From: an uncultured Halomicronema sp.
GTDB taxonomy: Bacteria > Cyanobacteriota > Cyanobacteriia > Phormidesmidales > Phormidesmidaceae
Assembly: GCA_937899725.1 (NCBI GenBank)
Contig: CALCCA010000009.1
Span: forward strand, 1-64,000
Direction: 5' to 3'
DNA: 64,000 nt
The notes below the pieces were generated by a model. That model searched no databases. It was not told where the DNA came from and saw only the letters and a program-made list of their open reading frames with translations. Each line of letters opens with the position of its first letter. Within the stretch, counting starts at the first letter, position 1. Below are positions 38,235 through 46,706 of this stretch, piece after piece. Made by a program: the position numbers and the translations under genes.

Positions 38235-39713
38235 TCACTCAGCCGCGATCGCGCTCACCCGCTGGCCCGGCACTAGCCGATGCACGCCACTAGTGACGAC
38301 CTGATTGCCCGGCTCTAAGGTGCCGCGCACAAACACCCGCGTACTCGGCTCACCGTTCACCATCGTGCTTTCTTCGTGAATAATCTCGACCGAGCGCGGC
38401 TCCAGCACCAGCGCATCGCTGTCGGCTGCCGTATCGGGATTGGCCTCCTGGGGCTCTGCAGTAAACGAGCCATCGTTTGCCGCCGCCGTCTCGCTCCCTG
38501 CAGGCACCAACACGTAGGCCGTCCACAGCCCCCGCAACCCTTGAGTCAGCGCGGCGGTCGGCAACCAGTAGCCCGCCGATTGAATCGTCTCGTCAATCGT
38601 GAGTCGGGCCGTTTGTCCCGGCTCCAGTTCACTGATGGCCGTGGCCGCCAATTGCAGCACCACGGTTTGGGTGCGGGTTGTCGCATCCACCTCAGGCAAC
38701 ACCGCCACCACCTCAGCCGGATAGGCGCGGTTGTTCACGCTGACGCTTTGCCCCGTGCCCACCCGCAGCTCATTCACCACTGCGGCGGGCACTCCCACCC
38801 GCACCTCCGGTGACGCCGCCTCTACCAACTCAATCACGGCCTGTCCCGCCCCGATGACGGTGCCTTCATCCACGCGCCGCGCTGCCACAATGCCGTCAAA
38901 GGGAGCCGTAATCGTGCTTTTCGCCAGATTCACATCGATATCTTGAATCTGAGCATCCAGCTGCGCCACGACCGCTCGTTGAGCATCCAGCTGCTCAAAT
39001 CGAGTGCCGTTTTGCAGCTCTTGTAAACGACTGCGGGCCTGATCCAGCCGCGCCTGTAGGGAATCTGCGCCAAAGGCAAACTCGTCTAGCTGCTCCCGCG
39101 CGATCGCCCCGCGCTCATAGAGATATTCCCGTCGCTCCTCTTGAATTTCTTGCAGGCTCAACTGCTGCTCAAGGTCGCGAACTTCAGCCTCTGCCACGGC
39201 CAGATCTTCCGCCCGAGCGCCGTTCTCCAGTTCTGCCAATTGCGCGGCGGCCTGCGCTTTTTGCGCTTGCACCTGCAGTCGCTGAGTCTCCAAATTGCGA
39301 CTGTCTAATCGAGCGATGGGTGCCCCCGCGCTGACGCGATCGCCCTCCTCAGCCAGCACCTGTACCAGCTCGCCGCCTCGCTCAAAGCCCAATTCACTAC
39401 GGCGCAGGGCAGCAATTTCCCCCGTGTAAACGCGCGGCACCTGATAAGTGGAGACGGGCTCCAGCGTCAGCGTTTCGACCGGCAAGACTCGACTTTCCTC
39501 GGTTGAGGTCGCGGGAGATGACCGGGTGAGGACGGTAAAGCTGGTCGCCGCTCCGACCAACACCAAAAGTCCAGTGGCTCCTAGCAAGCCGTATCGCACC
39601 CAGGCGGGAGGTCGCCCTAAAGGCCGCGGCCAGCCACTCGATGACTGACTAGAATGCGACTCGGTCAAATCAGCCGATAAAGCAGTTGAAGAAGAAATCG
39701 GTTCAGAATTCAT
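38235..39713 (-). CDS. RND efflux periplasmic adaptor (membrane fusion protein)
   Basis: A 492-residue HlyD/AcrA-type adaptor that links the RND pump to an outer-membrane channel. One membrane anchor lies at about 38-62 (VRYGLLGATGLLVLVGAATSF). The biotinyl-lipoyl half-motif LAEEGDRVSAGAPIARLDS is followed by a long Ala/Gln/Glu coiled-coil hairpin (about 150-235), then the second lipoyl half ITAPFDGIVAARRVDEGTVIGAG and beta-barrel domains. A poorly conserved insertion (about 400-430, acidic) lies in the last domain. It is first in the efflux operon, and divergent from a TetR gene with repeated sequence in the shared upstream region. Confidence 0.92.
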   Translation of the reverse strand: MNSEPISSSTALSADLTESHSSQSSSGWPRPLGRPPAWVRYGLLGATGLLVLVGAATSFTVLTRSSPATSTEESRVLPVETLTLEPVSTYQVPRVYTGEIAALRRSELGFERGGELVQVLAEEGDRVSAGAPIARLDSRNLETQRLQVQAQKAQAAAQLAELENGARAEDLAVAEAEVRDLEQQLSLQEIQEERREYLYERGAIAREQLDEFAFGADSLQARLDQARSRLQELQNGTRFEQLDAQRAVVAQLDAQIQDIDVNLAKSTITAPFDGIVAARRVDEGTVIGAGQAVIELVEAASPEVRVGVPAAVVNELRVGTGQSVSVNNRAYPAEVVAVLPEVDATTRTQTVVLQLAATAISELEPGQTARLTIDETIQSAGYWLPTAALTQGLRGLWTAYVLVPAGSETAAANDGSFTAEPQEANPDTAADSDALVLEPRSVEIIHEESTMVNGEPSTRVFVRGTLEPGNQVVTSGVHRLVPGQRVSAIAAE

Positions 39714-39761
39714 GGCGATCGCAGCAATGACGAGGACGACAAGCGTGACAAAGAATAAATT

Positions 39762-39799
39762 AAACGAATGATTAAATTAATTAAAACGTATGATTGAAT
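39762..39799. promoter_or_regulatory. Direct repeats in divergent tetR/RND promoter region
   Basis: AAACGAATGATTAAAT (39762-39777) and AAACGTATGATTGAAT (39784-39799) match at 14 of 16 positions and are offset by 22 bases, two helical turns. They sit in the AT-rich stretch between the divergent genes and are a plausible site for the neighbouring TetR protein. Binding is inferred. Confidence 0.5.
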
Positions 39800-39888
39800 G
39801 TAACGCAAGGTTAACTTACAGTCCACTGCGTCTCGTATAGTAAGTAACCAATCATGGCCGCCCAATTCAGATTAGAGATCCTTTGCCG

Positions 39889-40512
39889 ATGGTTTCTGCC
39901 TCTTTTGGTGACACCCAAACTCAAATCCTTGATGCGGCTGAGCAACTGTTTGCTGAGCAAGGGTTTGGGGCGACCTCACTGCGCAGCATTATCCGCGCTG
40001 CCGACGTCAATTTGGCGGCGATTCACTATCACTTTGGCTCCAAAGAAAAGCTGATCGTGGCCACCATCGAACGCATGGCCCAGCCGATTGTGCAAGCCGA
40101 GCTCAAGCAGTTAGCCGCCGTACAGGCCGAGCACCCGCAACCGACTGTTGAAGCTATTTTGCACGCCATGTTGGCCCCAGCCCTCGAAATCGTTTATCAC
40201 GGCCAGGGCGATCGCGGGCTGACTCAAGCCCGACTCATGGGCCGCTGCCGCACCGAGCCGACGATTGAACCGATCGGCGCTCAGGCCTTTGCCAAAAGTT
40301 CTCAGACCTTCCTCACCGCTCTGCAGCAAGCCCTGCCTGACCAATCGACATCAGAGCTCACCTGGAAATTTGATCTGGTGATTGCCATGTTGATTCGGGT
40401 ACTGTGTGCTGCCGATCAGCCCAATGCCATCCTGCAGGACAACTCACCCGCAGAAACCGCCGCCGCGATCGAGCGCTTGGTCCATTTTGCCGCCGCTGGC
40501 ATGAAGTCTTAA
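39889..40512 (+). CDS. TetR/AcrR-family regulator of the efflux operon
   Basis: A regulator of about 207 residues with an N-terminal TetR helix-turn-helix (FGDTQTQILDAAEQLFAEQGFGATSLRSIIRAADVNLAAIHYHFGSKEKLI). The C-terminal part resembles the CerR/YbiH-type TetR_C subgroup (ARLMGRCRTEPTIEPIG). I choose the ATG at 39889 over the TTG at 39883 two codons upstream. It is divergent from the adaptor gene, so by the usual arrangement it represses the pump and is relieved by a pump substrate. The likely site is the pair of direct repeats between them. Confidence 0.9.
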   Translation: MVSASFGDTQTQILDAAEQLFAEQGFGATSLRSIIRAADVNLAAIHYHFGSKEKLIVATIERMAQPIVQAELKQLAAVQAEHPQPTVEAILHAMLAPALEIVYHGQGDRGLTQARLMGRCRTEPTIEPIGAQAFAKSSQTFLTALQQALPDQSTSELTWKFDLVIAMLIRVLCAADQPNAILQDNSPAETAAAIERLVHFAAAGMKS

Positions 40513-40536
40513 TCGCTCAGCGGTAACCGACTCTCA

Positions 40537-41832
40537 CTAACGAATAAAATGCGGCGGCGATTGGGCAGTGCCTGACCATTCGAGCACCACCACCTCTTCC
40601 CGCAGTTGCGCCCCCGTCGCCGTTGATAGCCGGGTGCGAAAGAGATCACGGTCTTTGACCCGATAGCCCACCTCGGCCGCGATCTCTTCTAACAACTCAC
40701 CCGTACGAATCATGATTTGAAAGAATGAAGCCTGATCGCCGACCACGTAAGCGAGTTGAGCACCGGGTTTCAACGCTGGCTGCAGCTCTTGCAGATGGCG
40801 CTTCATACCGCCAAAGTAAAGCGTGGTCACCCGATGATAAAGTCGCTCAAAACCAGAGGTTTTATTGAGAGCCAAGCGCCGGTCTTCAATTTCCTGGGCC
40901 AGCGCCGTAATTTGGCTTTGTGATGTCAGCACGCGATCATCGTCGTCAACTTTGTAGACGTTGCGCGTATTTGAGCGAATCAGAGACTGCTTGAACCGGC
41001 GCAAGTCCTCTTTATCTTTCAAAAAGCCCAGCAGCACTGACTCCAGCCGCGTGGTGCGGGTGTAATCCTTCTCGTTGGGATAGGGCGGCGAAGTAATAAT
41101 CGCGTCGATGGAATTAGGTGCCAGCAGCGATCGCAGCGATCGCGCATCCCCGTGATGACAGCGAGCGGACACGGTGGCTAAGTCTTGATACGTCGCCAAG
41201 TCCGCCGCCATCTGCTCCACCTTGGCTTGCCACTGCTGCACCACGGGCGCGTCGTCACGCTTACGCCGCCGAATACCCACCTCGGGGCCAAACTTCAGAT
41301 TGCTCGCCCCATGCACCGCCACATAGGCCAGGGCCAACTGCAGCACCGATCGCACCGATTGAATTGTGATCGAGGCGATCGCCTCCTGCAGCAACAAGCA
41401 CTTATGCAGCGGCACCGCACTGATGGAATTTTTCAACACGATCGCTGTTTGCTCTGGCGTGAAGGTCAACATCGCCGCCGCCTCACGTTGACTCACCTGA
41501 GCCAGCACCTGATCTTTGACTCGGTGCAGCTCATCGAGATCAACCTGCCACTGCACTTTAGTGCTGCAGGCAAAATGCGACATCGGGATCGCTTCCACGC
41601 CGACCGAAGCCAGGCCATTTTTCTTCGCTTCTACAATAGTTGTGCCCGTGCCGCAGAACGGATCTAGTAGCGTCGCGCCCTTCTCCAAACCAAACTGCTC
41701 AATGTAGTGACGCACCAAATGGGGCGGATACGAGAGCACAAACCGATACCAGTCATGAAAGGCGCGATCGCCCGGCTGTAGTTTGTTATGACTCAAATCA
41801 GCAGGATGAGACGGCATCACAGAAGAAGTCAT
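40537..41832 (-). CDS. Solitary DNA methyltransferase (N6-adenine or N4-cytosine type)
   Basis: The 431-residue protein has a SAM-binding motif I, LLDPFCGTGTTIVEAKKNG (residues 55-73), and a catalytic motif IV, ITSPPYPNEKDYTR (246-259). Motif I precedes motif IV with about 185 residues in between, the order of alpha-class enzymes, where the gap holds the target-recognition domain. The SPPY form is typical of amino-methyltransferases acting on N4-cytosine or N6-adenine. No restriction endonuclease is adjacent, so it looks like a solitary regulatory or protective methylase. The target sequence cannot be read from the protein. RNA or protein methylation is a less likely alternative. Confidence 0.85.
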   Translation of the reverse strand: MTSSVMPSHPADLSHNKLQPGDRAFHDWYRFVLSYPPHLVRHYIEQFGLEKGATLLDPFCGTGTTIVEAKKNGLASVGVEAIPMSHFACSTKVQWQVDLDELHRVKDQVLAQVSQREAAAMLTFTPEQTAIVLKNSISAVPLHKCLLLQEAIASITIQSVRSVLQLALAYVAVHGASNLKFGPEVGIRRRKRDDAPVVQQWQAKVEQMAADLATYQDLATVSARCHHGDARSLRSLLAPNSIDAIITSPPYPNEKDYTRTTRLESVLLGFLKDKEDLRRFKQSLIRSNTRNVYKVDDDDRVLTSQSQITALAQEIEDRRLALNKTSGFERLYHRVTTLYFGGMKRHLQELQPALKPGAQLAYVVGDQASFFQIMIRTGELLEEIAAEVGYRVKDRDLFRTRLSTATGAQLREEVVVLEWSGTAQSPPHFIR

Positions 41833-42231
41833 GCAGGGGCGTTAGCGATCGTCAAGACAGAGAACCAGACACTAGTGCGAATGATCTAGGATCAAAGCCC
41901 TCCTACTATATCGGCTCACTTGTCATCCAGCACATCCGTTACTCATCACGCTTCAAGCCCTTCCACAGCGCCAGCCGAACCTGATCAAGACCAGCGTTTA
42001 TCCCAGGCGCGTTCTCTTGCAACCCGGACGTCAACAACTATGCCAACATCACTCGTTTACCGATGAACAACCCGATAAACAGCTGGGCGCGATCATCCGC
42101 AAGAGTTAGTCAGCAAGCCATTCAAAACTCCCAACCCCATTCCCGCAGCGCTTCCTCGCCCACCGGCCCTCCGAATTCCGAACTCCGAACTCCGAACGCT
42201 TCACCCTCTACTCACCACTCTCGCCTCCACA
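41833..42231. other. Intergenic region, nothing recognised
   Basis: About 400 bases with open frames only on the strand opposite to expectation and no domain matches. A short triple run of a near-identical phrase (ccgaactccgaactccgaac) occurs near 42175-42198. No RNA gene was found. Confidence 0.4.
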
Positions 42232-42585
42232 TCACTCTTCTTCCTGCAAAAATGCCTGATATTGAGCCGCCAAATTGGCATAGGTCGCTTGGGTTTGATG
42301 AATACGAGGATTCAGCAGTGCAGTCACTGGTTCGCCCTCAGCGGTGAGATGCTGCTCAACAATCGTCGGCACATCCGTCGGTTTGACCTGGCAATACCAG
42401 ACATTCGTCGGCATCACCCGCACCGTCGGCCCAGAGCCGCACTGGCCTTGACATTCACTAGCGCTAACCATCATCGTGGCGGACTGATGCTGTTGAAACG
42501 CTGCTAAAACTTCTGCAGACCCGTTGCGCACACAGGAGCGGTGCTGACAGACAGTCACCAAATATCGTTGGGGATGATCAGACAT
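42232..42585 (-). CDS. Thioredoxin-like 2Fe-2S ferredoxin
   Basis: A 117-residue protein of the thioredoxin-fold [2Fe-2S] ferredoxin family. The cluster cysteines are CQHRSC (Cx4C) near the N-terminus and ECQGQCGSGP (Cx3C) about 30 residues later, the classic spacing, followed by VRVMPTNVWYCQVKP. Such proteins are small electron carriers or iron-sulfur chaperones in the cytosol; in cyanobacteria they may work with hydrogenase- or NDH-type complexes. Partner genes are not visible here. The C-terminal 25 residues are a Gln-rich helix. Confidence 0.9.
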   Translation of the reverse strand: MSDHPQRYLVTVCQHRSCVRNGSAEVLAAFQQHQSATMMVSASECQGQCGSGPTVRVMPTNVWYCQVKPTDVPTIVEQHLTAEGEPVTALLNPRIHQTQATYANLAAQYQAFLQEEE

Positions 42586-43413
42586 TCAAGTATTTTGACG
42601 ACAACGCTGCTTGAACAACTGGACACTGAGCACCACACCCATCAAACCGCTCTCAGGAGAGCCATCGTTAAACGATGGCGTAGGGTGGGTTGCAGCGTTA
42701 GCCCAACGCACCACCAGATCGGCTTCAGTGCATCACGCCAAGCGATGACGCAGCCTGCGATGCTTAGGATCACCGACTTATCTCAGCTCCAGCCTCCTGT
42801 TCAAGCTAGCAATTTTTGCTAACAAATACGAGAGTGCCCTCGCTTACGCCCAAGCTGAGCCAGAGGACACATGCCAAACCTGACCGTCCTCACCATGACC
42901 ATTGAAGTCAGCAATATCAGCATTTTCCCTCACAGAAGCGGTCACCTCATGCCTCTAGCTGCTAGCGTTTCACTCAATGATTTAGCAATCCTTTAGCTCG
43001 GGAAAAAAGATTAGAATAGCTAATTAACTTGCAGCCCATTGTTCCTCAACTTTTGCCGTTCAACAACTCTTTGGCATCACCAAGTCAATCATCGCGATCG
43101 CCCGCCAGACAATTGGCATCATTGACGAAAGGTGAGTCATTGACTATGGTGTTGGAGCGTTAGTCTTTAACCAGCTAGAGTTATCAAAGTAGCTGTTTTT
43201 TGGATTGATGAAGTGCGATCGCTGCGAAAATCACACTTTTTATTGGATTTTTCTACAAGAATTTGTCTCTTTCAAGTGTTCTCAGGACGAGAAGTCCTGA
43301 ATTTGAACAGAGTTTTCCTGAAGATTTCCCCATCGACTCATCAAAATTTTTAAGAGAGGATATAACCACAGTCAGAGATTTCTGATTTGCTGTCGTCATC
43401 TCTTGTAACTACC
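42586..43413. other. Gene-poor region with palindromic element
   Basis: Over 820 bases without a gene. The palindromic element at 42661-42713 is listed separately. The rest, including AT-rich DNA around 43010-43040 and 43240-43380 upstream of the small zinc-ribbon gene, holds its promoter but no recognised RNA or ORF. Confidence 0.45.
42661..42713. repeat. REP-like palindromic element
   Basis: GCCATCGTT-a-AACGATGGC (42661-42679) is a perfect 9-base palindrome. It is followed by GTAGGGTGGGTTG..CCCAACGCACC, an imperfect inverted repeat. The second half resembles the small GGTGGGTTACG-type repeat scattered through many cyanobacterial genomes, so I take this as a copy of such an element. Confidence 0.6.
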
Positions 43414-43629
43414 ATGTCTACCCCCCTCATCAATCTATCCTCAACGCTCGAATGCCCCAAGTGTGGCAAAAACGCCATCGTTAGCCACCAGACAGGCACA
43501 TATCAGTGCCTCAACTGCAACTTCGAGCGTGACCTTACCCATGAAGGGCCGGAACTGAGTCAAACCGGCTTGGGCGAAATCGTGTTTGCTATCGGCGGTT
43601 TCTTGCTGACCCTGGCAGTGTTTGTGTGA
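43414..43629 (+). CDS. Small zinc-ribbon membrane protein
   Basis: A 71-residue protein: an N-terminal zinc ribbon with CPKCGKN and CLNCNF (two CxxC pairs 17 residues apart), and a C-terminal membrane helix, GEIVFAIGGFLLTLAVFV. The start is placed at the ATG at 43414, giving MSTPLINLSSTLECPKC; an upstream in-frame start at 43387 would add nine residues. The layout (rubredoxin-like zinc finger, then one helix) suggests a small redox or assembly factor tethered to a membrane, but I cannot name it. It is flanked on both sides by some 800 bases without other clear genes. Confidence 0.72.
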   Translation: MSTPLINLSSTLECPKCGKNAIVSHQTGTYQCLNCNFERDLTHEGPELSQTGLGEIVFAIGGFLLTLAVFV

Positions 43630-44417
43630 TGTTTGGTCACGCTCGTAACAAATTGAGTCATTAAGAATGTTCATTCAGCACATCGGTTATCAGTGATACT
43701 GGCGATCGCTGCCCGACCAGATAACGGGCATATTTCGACCTAGTGTTACCTGATACTCAAGACTCAAACGAATTTGCGGGTGGCGAATTCAACTTTCATT
43801 CCGATCGTCACGTTGAGGAGGCCTATGATTTTCTTGCTTTACAGTCATTACTCCGGTAATTCCTCCAAAATCGCTGAGCCTAGCGTCAACAATGGCCACC
43901 ACTGTTGCGGTTGATCACGTCATTAAGTCAGCCGGTTTAGTCACCCTCAGTTCTGGCAAAACCGGCTTTGAACATCATCCTCAGCAGTCAACGCTAGAGC
44001 CATGTTGGCAACTTTGTTGTCACAAATAAACCGGGTAATGACACTAACTATTAGCAGGGGTGGGAAACGCCTTGAGTGTCACCCGCCCGTCGGCTTAATG
44101 GCGGCTGTCCCAATTGACCGTTTAGGAGAAAAATCATGATCATTTTGTCAGTCTGAAACCACTTTGTGACTCCAGCGGCGATCGCGCCCAACAACTTACT
44201 TGACTGACGGGCGCGCGCGGCAATCAGGGCAACTATGGCACACCACTCTGTCTGCACAGAGGCCAAGAATTGAGAGCGCAACAGGGCAGTACCTCCAAGT
44301 ACTGCCCGTTTTGCCCATCTTGATTGGGGTGGCTAAGCATGCTGGTGGCTCGCCTCCTGGGCTCACACCCGCTTCGACCTTCACACCTAATCAATTGACG
44401 TTTAGGAGATCCCAACG
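43630..44417. other. Gene-poor region with hairpin and repeated leader
   Basis: Nearly 800 bases without a convincing gene. It contains two near-identical leader segments (CAATTGACcGTTTAGGAGA at 44111-44130 and CAATTGACGTTTAGGAGA at 44392-44409), each followed by an ATG. The first opens only a six-codon frame (44136). A perfect hairpin lies between them. Confidence 0.55.
44284..44307. terminator. Perfect hairpin, possible terminator
   Basis: GGGCAGTAC - ctccaa - GTACTGCCC is a 9-bp stem with a 6-base loop, followed by GTTTTGCCC on the plus strand. A weak intrinsic terminator of whatever is read from the repeated leader upstream is plausible. Confidence 0.5.
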
Positions 44418-44648
44418 ATGCGAAAAACCCATCGACATAACCTGCTATTTCGCGCCGCTTGTGAAGGCTTCAAACTGTTAGCCATCATGGTGGCCGGATT
44501 TATCTCTGCTTGCCTATTTCTGGCTCCCTTCGGCGCTGCCGATCAGGCAGAAACGCTGATTCGAGTCGCCATCCCGTTTTTCTTACGGCTGACCGTCTCG
44601 CTCACCAGCCTGATTGCGATCGCCGGGCTCTTTGAGTCGCTGGAATAG
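44418..44648 (+). CDS. Small two-helix membrane protein, unknown function
   Basis: A 76-residue protein with a ribosome-binding site (AGGAG nine bases upstream) and two hydrophobic segments, about 18-36 (KLLAIMVAGFISACLFLAPF) and 48-72 (VAIPFFLRLTVSLTSLIAIAGLF), separated by a short acidic loop. It is clearly membrane-bound, and small size is typical of photosystem or transporter accessory subunits, but no family is recognised. The gene ends just before the large hairpin at 44658-44697, which should terminate it. Its leader is duplicated about 280 bases upstream. Confidence 0.6.
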   Translation: MRKTHRHNLLFRAACEGFKLLAIMVAGFISACLFLAPFGAADQAETLIRVAIPFFLRLTVSLTSLIAIAGLFESLE

Positions 44649-44657
44649 GGGCGTAGC

Positions 44658-44697
44658 GCGGTTCAGCAGACGGAAAGCTCTCCGTCTGCTGAACCGC
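44658..44697. terminator. Bidirectional terminator hairpin
   Basis: GCGGTTCAGCAGACGGA (44658-44674) and its exact reverse complement (44681-44697), separated by a 6-base loop, form a 17-bp stem. It sits between convergent genes ending at 44648 and 44663. The last codons and stop of the minus-strand gene lie inside the stem. Confidence 0.7.
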
Positions 44698-45592
44698 TAG
44701 CATTGGCCATCAGCATCGGCAGAAACTTTTGAATTGACGCAATGGTCACGCTGGGCTGCTCTAGCTGCGGGGTCAGCCCCACATTATCCACAACTTCAAA
44801 CCGCTGCACCGCATCAGGATTCAAAGCCGCCAGACGTCTGCCTAATTCGACATCGGTAAATTGGGCCGCTGCGCCCCACAGCATAACCGTTGGCACCATT
44901 AACTGCGGCATCCACTCGGCCAGGTCAAAGCACAAATCACCGCGCACAAACGACAGAGCAGCAAATTCAGCATTGGGCTGGATCGCGGACTCTAAATAAG
45001 CCGACACCATTTCAGAACTCACCAGATCAGCATTCGCAAACTGCCGCTCGGTCAAAAAGGCCCGGATGCCCGCTGATGTCGCAATCGCCGTTTGATACAG
45101 CACCTGATCCAAAAAGGGTACGCGCAAGATTTGTGGCAAAAACCCCTGCTGAAAATCTTTGCCAAAATCAGACAGTCCCGCTGGTGTCACTAAAATGAGT
45201 CCTTTCACCAGGTCAGGATGCTGGATCGACACCCGCACCATCATGGCAGCGGTCAACGCCGAAGCAATCACCACTGCACCCTGAGGAGCCAACGCTTGTA
45301 AAAACTGCGCGATCGCGCGCTCATAATCTTCTACCTGATAGTCGCGCTCAGGATGATCAGAGTTACCCCAACCGGGCAGATCCGGCGCTAGCACTCGATA
45401 GTCAGTCGCAAAGGCCGGATACACCTTGGACCATTCATAGGCAGATGAGCCCCCGCCAAAGCCATGTAAAAATACTAAAGTCTGTTCTGGATGAACGGCC
45501 ACCGGCCAAAACTCCGGTTGCGGCGCAGCATAGGCGATCGTGCCCAAATCGATGACGGTCGATCGCTGCTCAAAGCCGGACGCAATAAACAT
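44663..45592 (-). CDS. Alpha/beta-hydrolase-fold protein lacking the catalytic triad
   Basis: The 309-residue protein has a clear alpha/beta-hydrolase frame: VFLHGFGGGSSAYEW (oxyanion strand and loop, about 40-54), LAPDLPGWGNSDHP (about 68-81), GLILVTPAGL (131-140) and LEQPSVTIASIQKF near the end. The catalytic residues look lost. The nucleophile elbow, usually GxSxG, reads IASALTA with Ala at position 112. The acid, usually D in WGxxD, is Ala (WGAAAQ, about 241-243), and the His before LEQP is Leu (GLTPQLEQP, 273). It is therefore probably a pseudo-enzyme used for binding or scaffolding. The alignment is by eye. No signal peptide is seen. Confidence 0.82.
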   Translation of the reverse strand: MFIASGFEQRSTVIDLGTIAYAAPQPEFWPVAVHPEQTLVFLHGFGGGSSAYEWSKVYPAFATDYRVLAPDLPGWGNSDHPERDYQVEDYERAIAQFLQALAPQGAVVIASALTAAMMVRVSIQHPDLVKGLILVTPAGLSDFGKDFQQGFLPQILRVPFLDQVLYQTAIATSAGIRAFLTERQFANADLVSSEMVSAYLESAIQPNAEFAALSFVRGDLCFDLAEWMPQLMVPTVMLWGAAAQFTDVELGRRLAALNPDAVQRFEVVDNVGLTPQLEQPSVTIASIQKFLPMLMANASGSADGELSVC

Positions 45593-46158
45593 TCTGGTTC
45601 ACCTTAATGGTTAACAGCAGTGCTGCTCGACTGTTGCTGTGCAACAATCGCCACTGCCTTTACTTCCGTATAGCATTTTCTCCAGACGAGAGTCCTCTAC
45701 CCGACCGGAATCGTCTCATCACACTCTGGGTTGATTAGTCACTTTGGGATCACCCCTACGGACATTCGATTCCTCGACGGACAGCCAGTTAGGGAGCTGT
45801 GCTTGAGAAATCTCCCCAAGCTTGCCGATTTCTGCCAGAGTTTGGCAGTGGCAGACCTCTATGATCGGGAATGTAATTGACGAGTCACCTCATAATGTGT
45901 TGCCAATATCTGCTCAAATTCAAGTCGGTCTCCCGACTCAAAAAAATGAATTATCCTGACTGCAGCAGACCCCAGTTGTAAAAGGCAAAGCCCACGAATT
46001 AGCCGGATCAGCCGCCGGGCATTCGCTAACCCTAAGGCAATATGCCTACGCTCAGGATAGGCTATGGTGAGCTTGGGCTTGACCCTGTAGCATTCGACAC
46101 TCGGTTACTGAGAAACCTTTATCGTCACTTCCCGTCAATTTTATTTGAGTTGTGTGTA
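45593..46158. other. Intergenic region, nothing recognised
   Basis: About 570 bases upstream of two divergent genes. The frame of the downstream gene stays open to 46042, but the additional residues lack a signal peptide. Promoters for both genes are expected here; none could be pinned down. Confidence 0.4.
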
Positions 46159-46539
46159 ATGAACCTGATGCTTTCACGCTTTCTTACAACCAGTTTTTTA
46201 GGTCTCAGCTTGGCTGCCCTCAGCTTGCCCGCTGAAGCTCGTCCCGAAATTGCCAGCGGTGATCAGTGGCTCGATGACGTCAGTCAAGCGGAATGTCTCA
46301 GCCGGGCTGACGATTTCATTACCGAGCTTGATGTGCCTAATCAAGCCGGGGAGATTGATCGCACCGGCTACTTCGATGATGGCGTCTTCCGTATTCTGTG
46401 TTACGGCGGCGGCGAAACGTCCAGCATGGTGCTGGTGTTCTCAGTCCACAACGAGAGTGCCGAAGTCGCTGCTCAGTTCTTACAGTTCGCCTTAGAAGAA
46501 ATCTCAGGTCAAGCGATCGAAGCTGGACAGACGCTCTAG
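46159..46539 (+). CDS. Small secreted protein, unknown function
   Basis: With the ATG at 46159 (or 46168) the product starts with a signal peptide, MLSRFLTTSFLGLSLAALSLPAEA, with likely cleavage after AEA. The mature ~100 residues are acidic and include QAECLSRADDF and RILCYGGGETSSMVLVFSVHN, with two cysteines that could form a disulfide after export. Segments resemble the pattern of small cyanobacterial lumenal or periplasmic proteins, but no named family is recognised. The longer open frame from 46042 would put the signal peptide inside the protein, so I reject it. Confidence 0.65.
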   Translation: MNLMLSRFLTTSFLGLSLAALSLPAEARPEIASGDQWLDDVSQAECLSRADDFITELDVPNQAGEIDRTGYFDDGVFRILCYGGGETSSMVLVFSVHNESAEVAAQFLQFALEEISGQAIEAGQTL

Positions 46540-46706
46540 AACCACCGCTAGCACTGACGCCGACACCTCAGTTTTGCACCGCTCCTACAGACGCGATCTC
46601 CAGCAGTTTTAGGCGCGGTTCTTGTATGGAGTGAGCCAGTTTTGAGTCTCTGGCAAACCGGCCACAGCGATCGCCCAGCCGCGATCGCCCACAGCATTCA
46701 CGTCAC

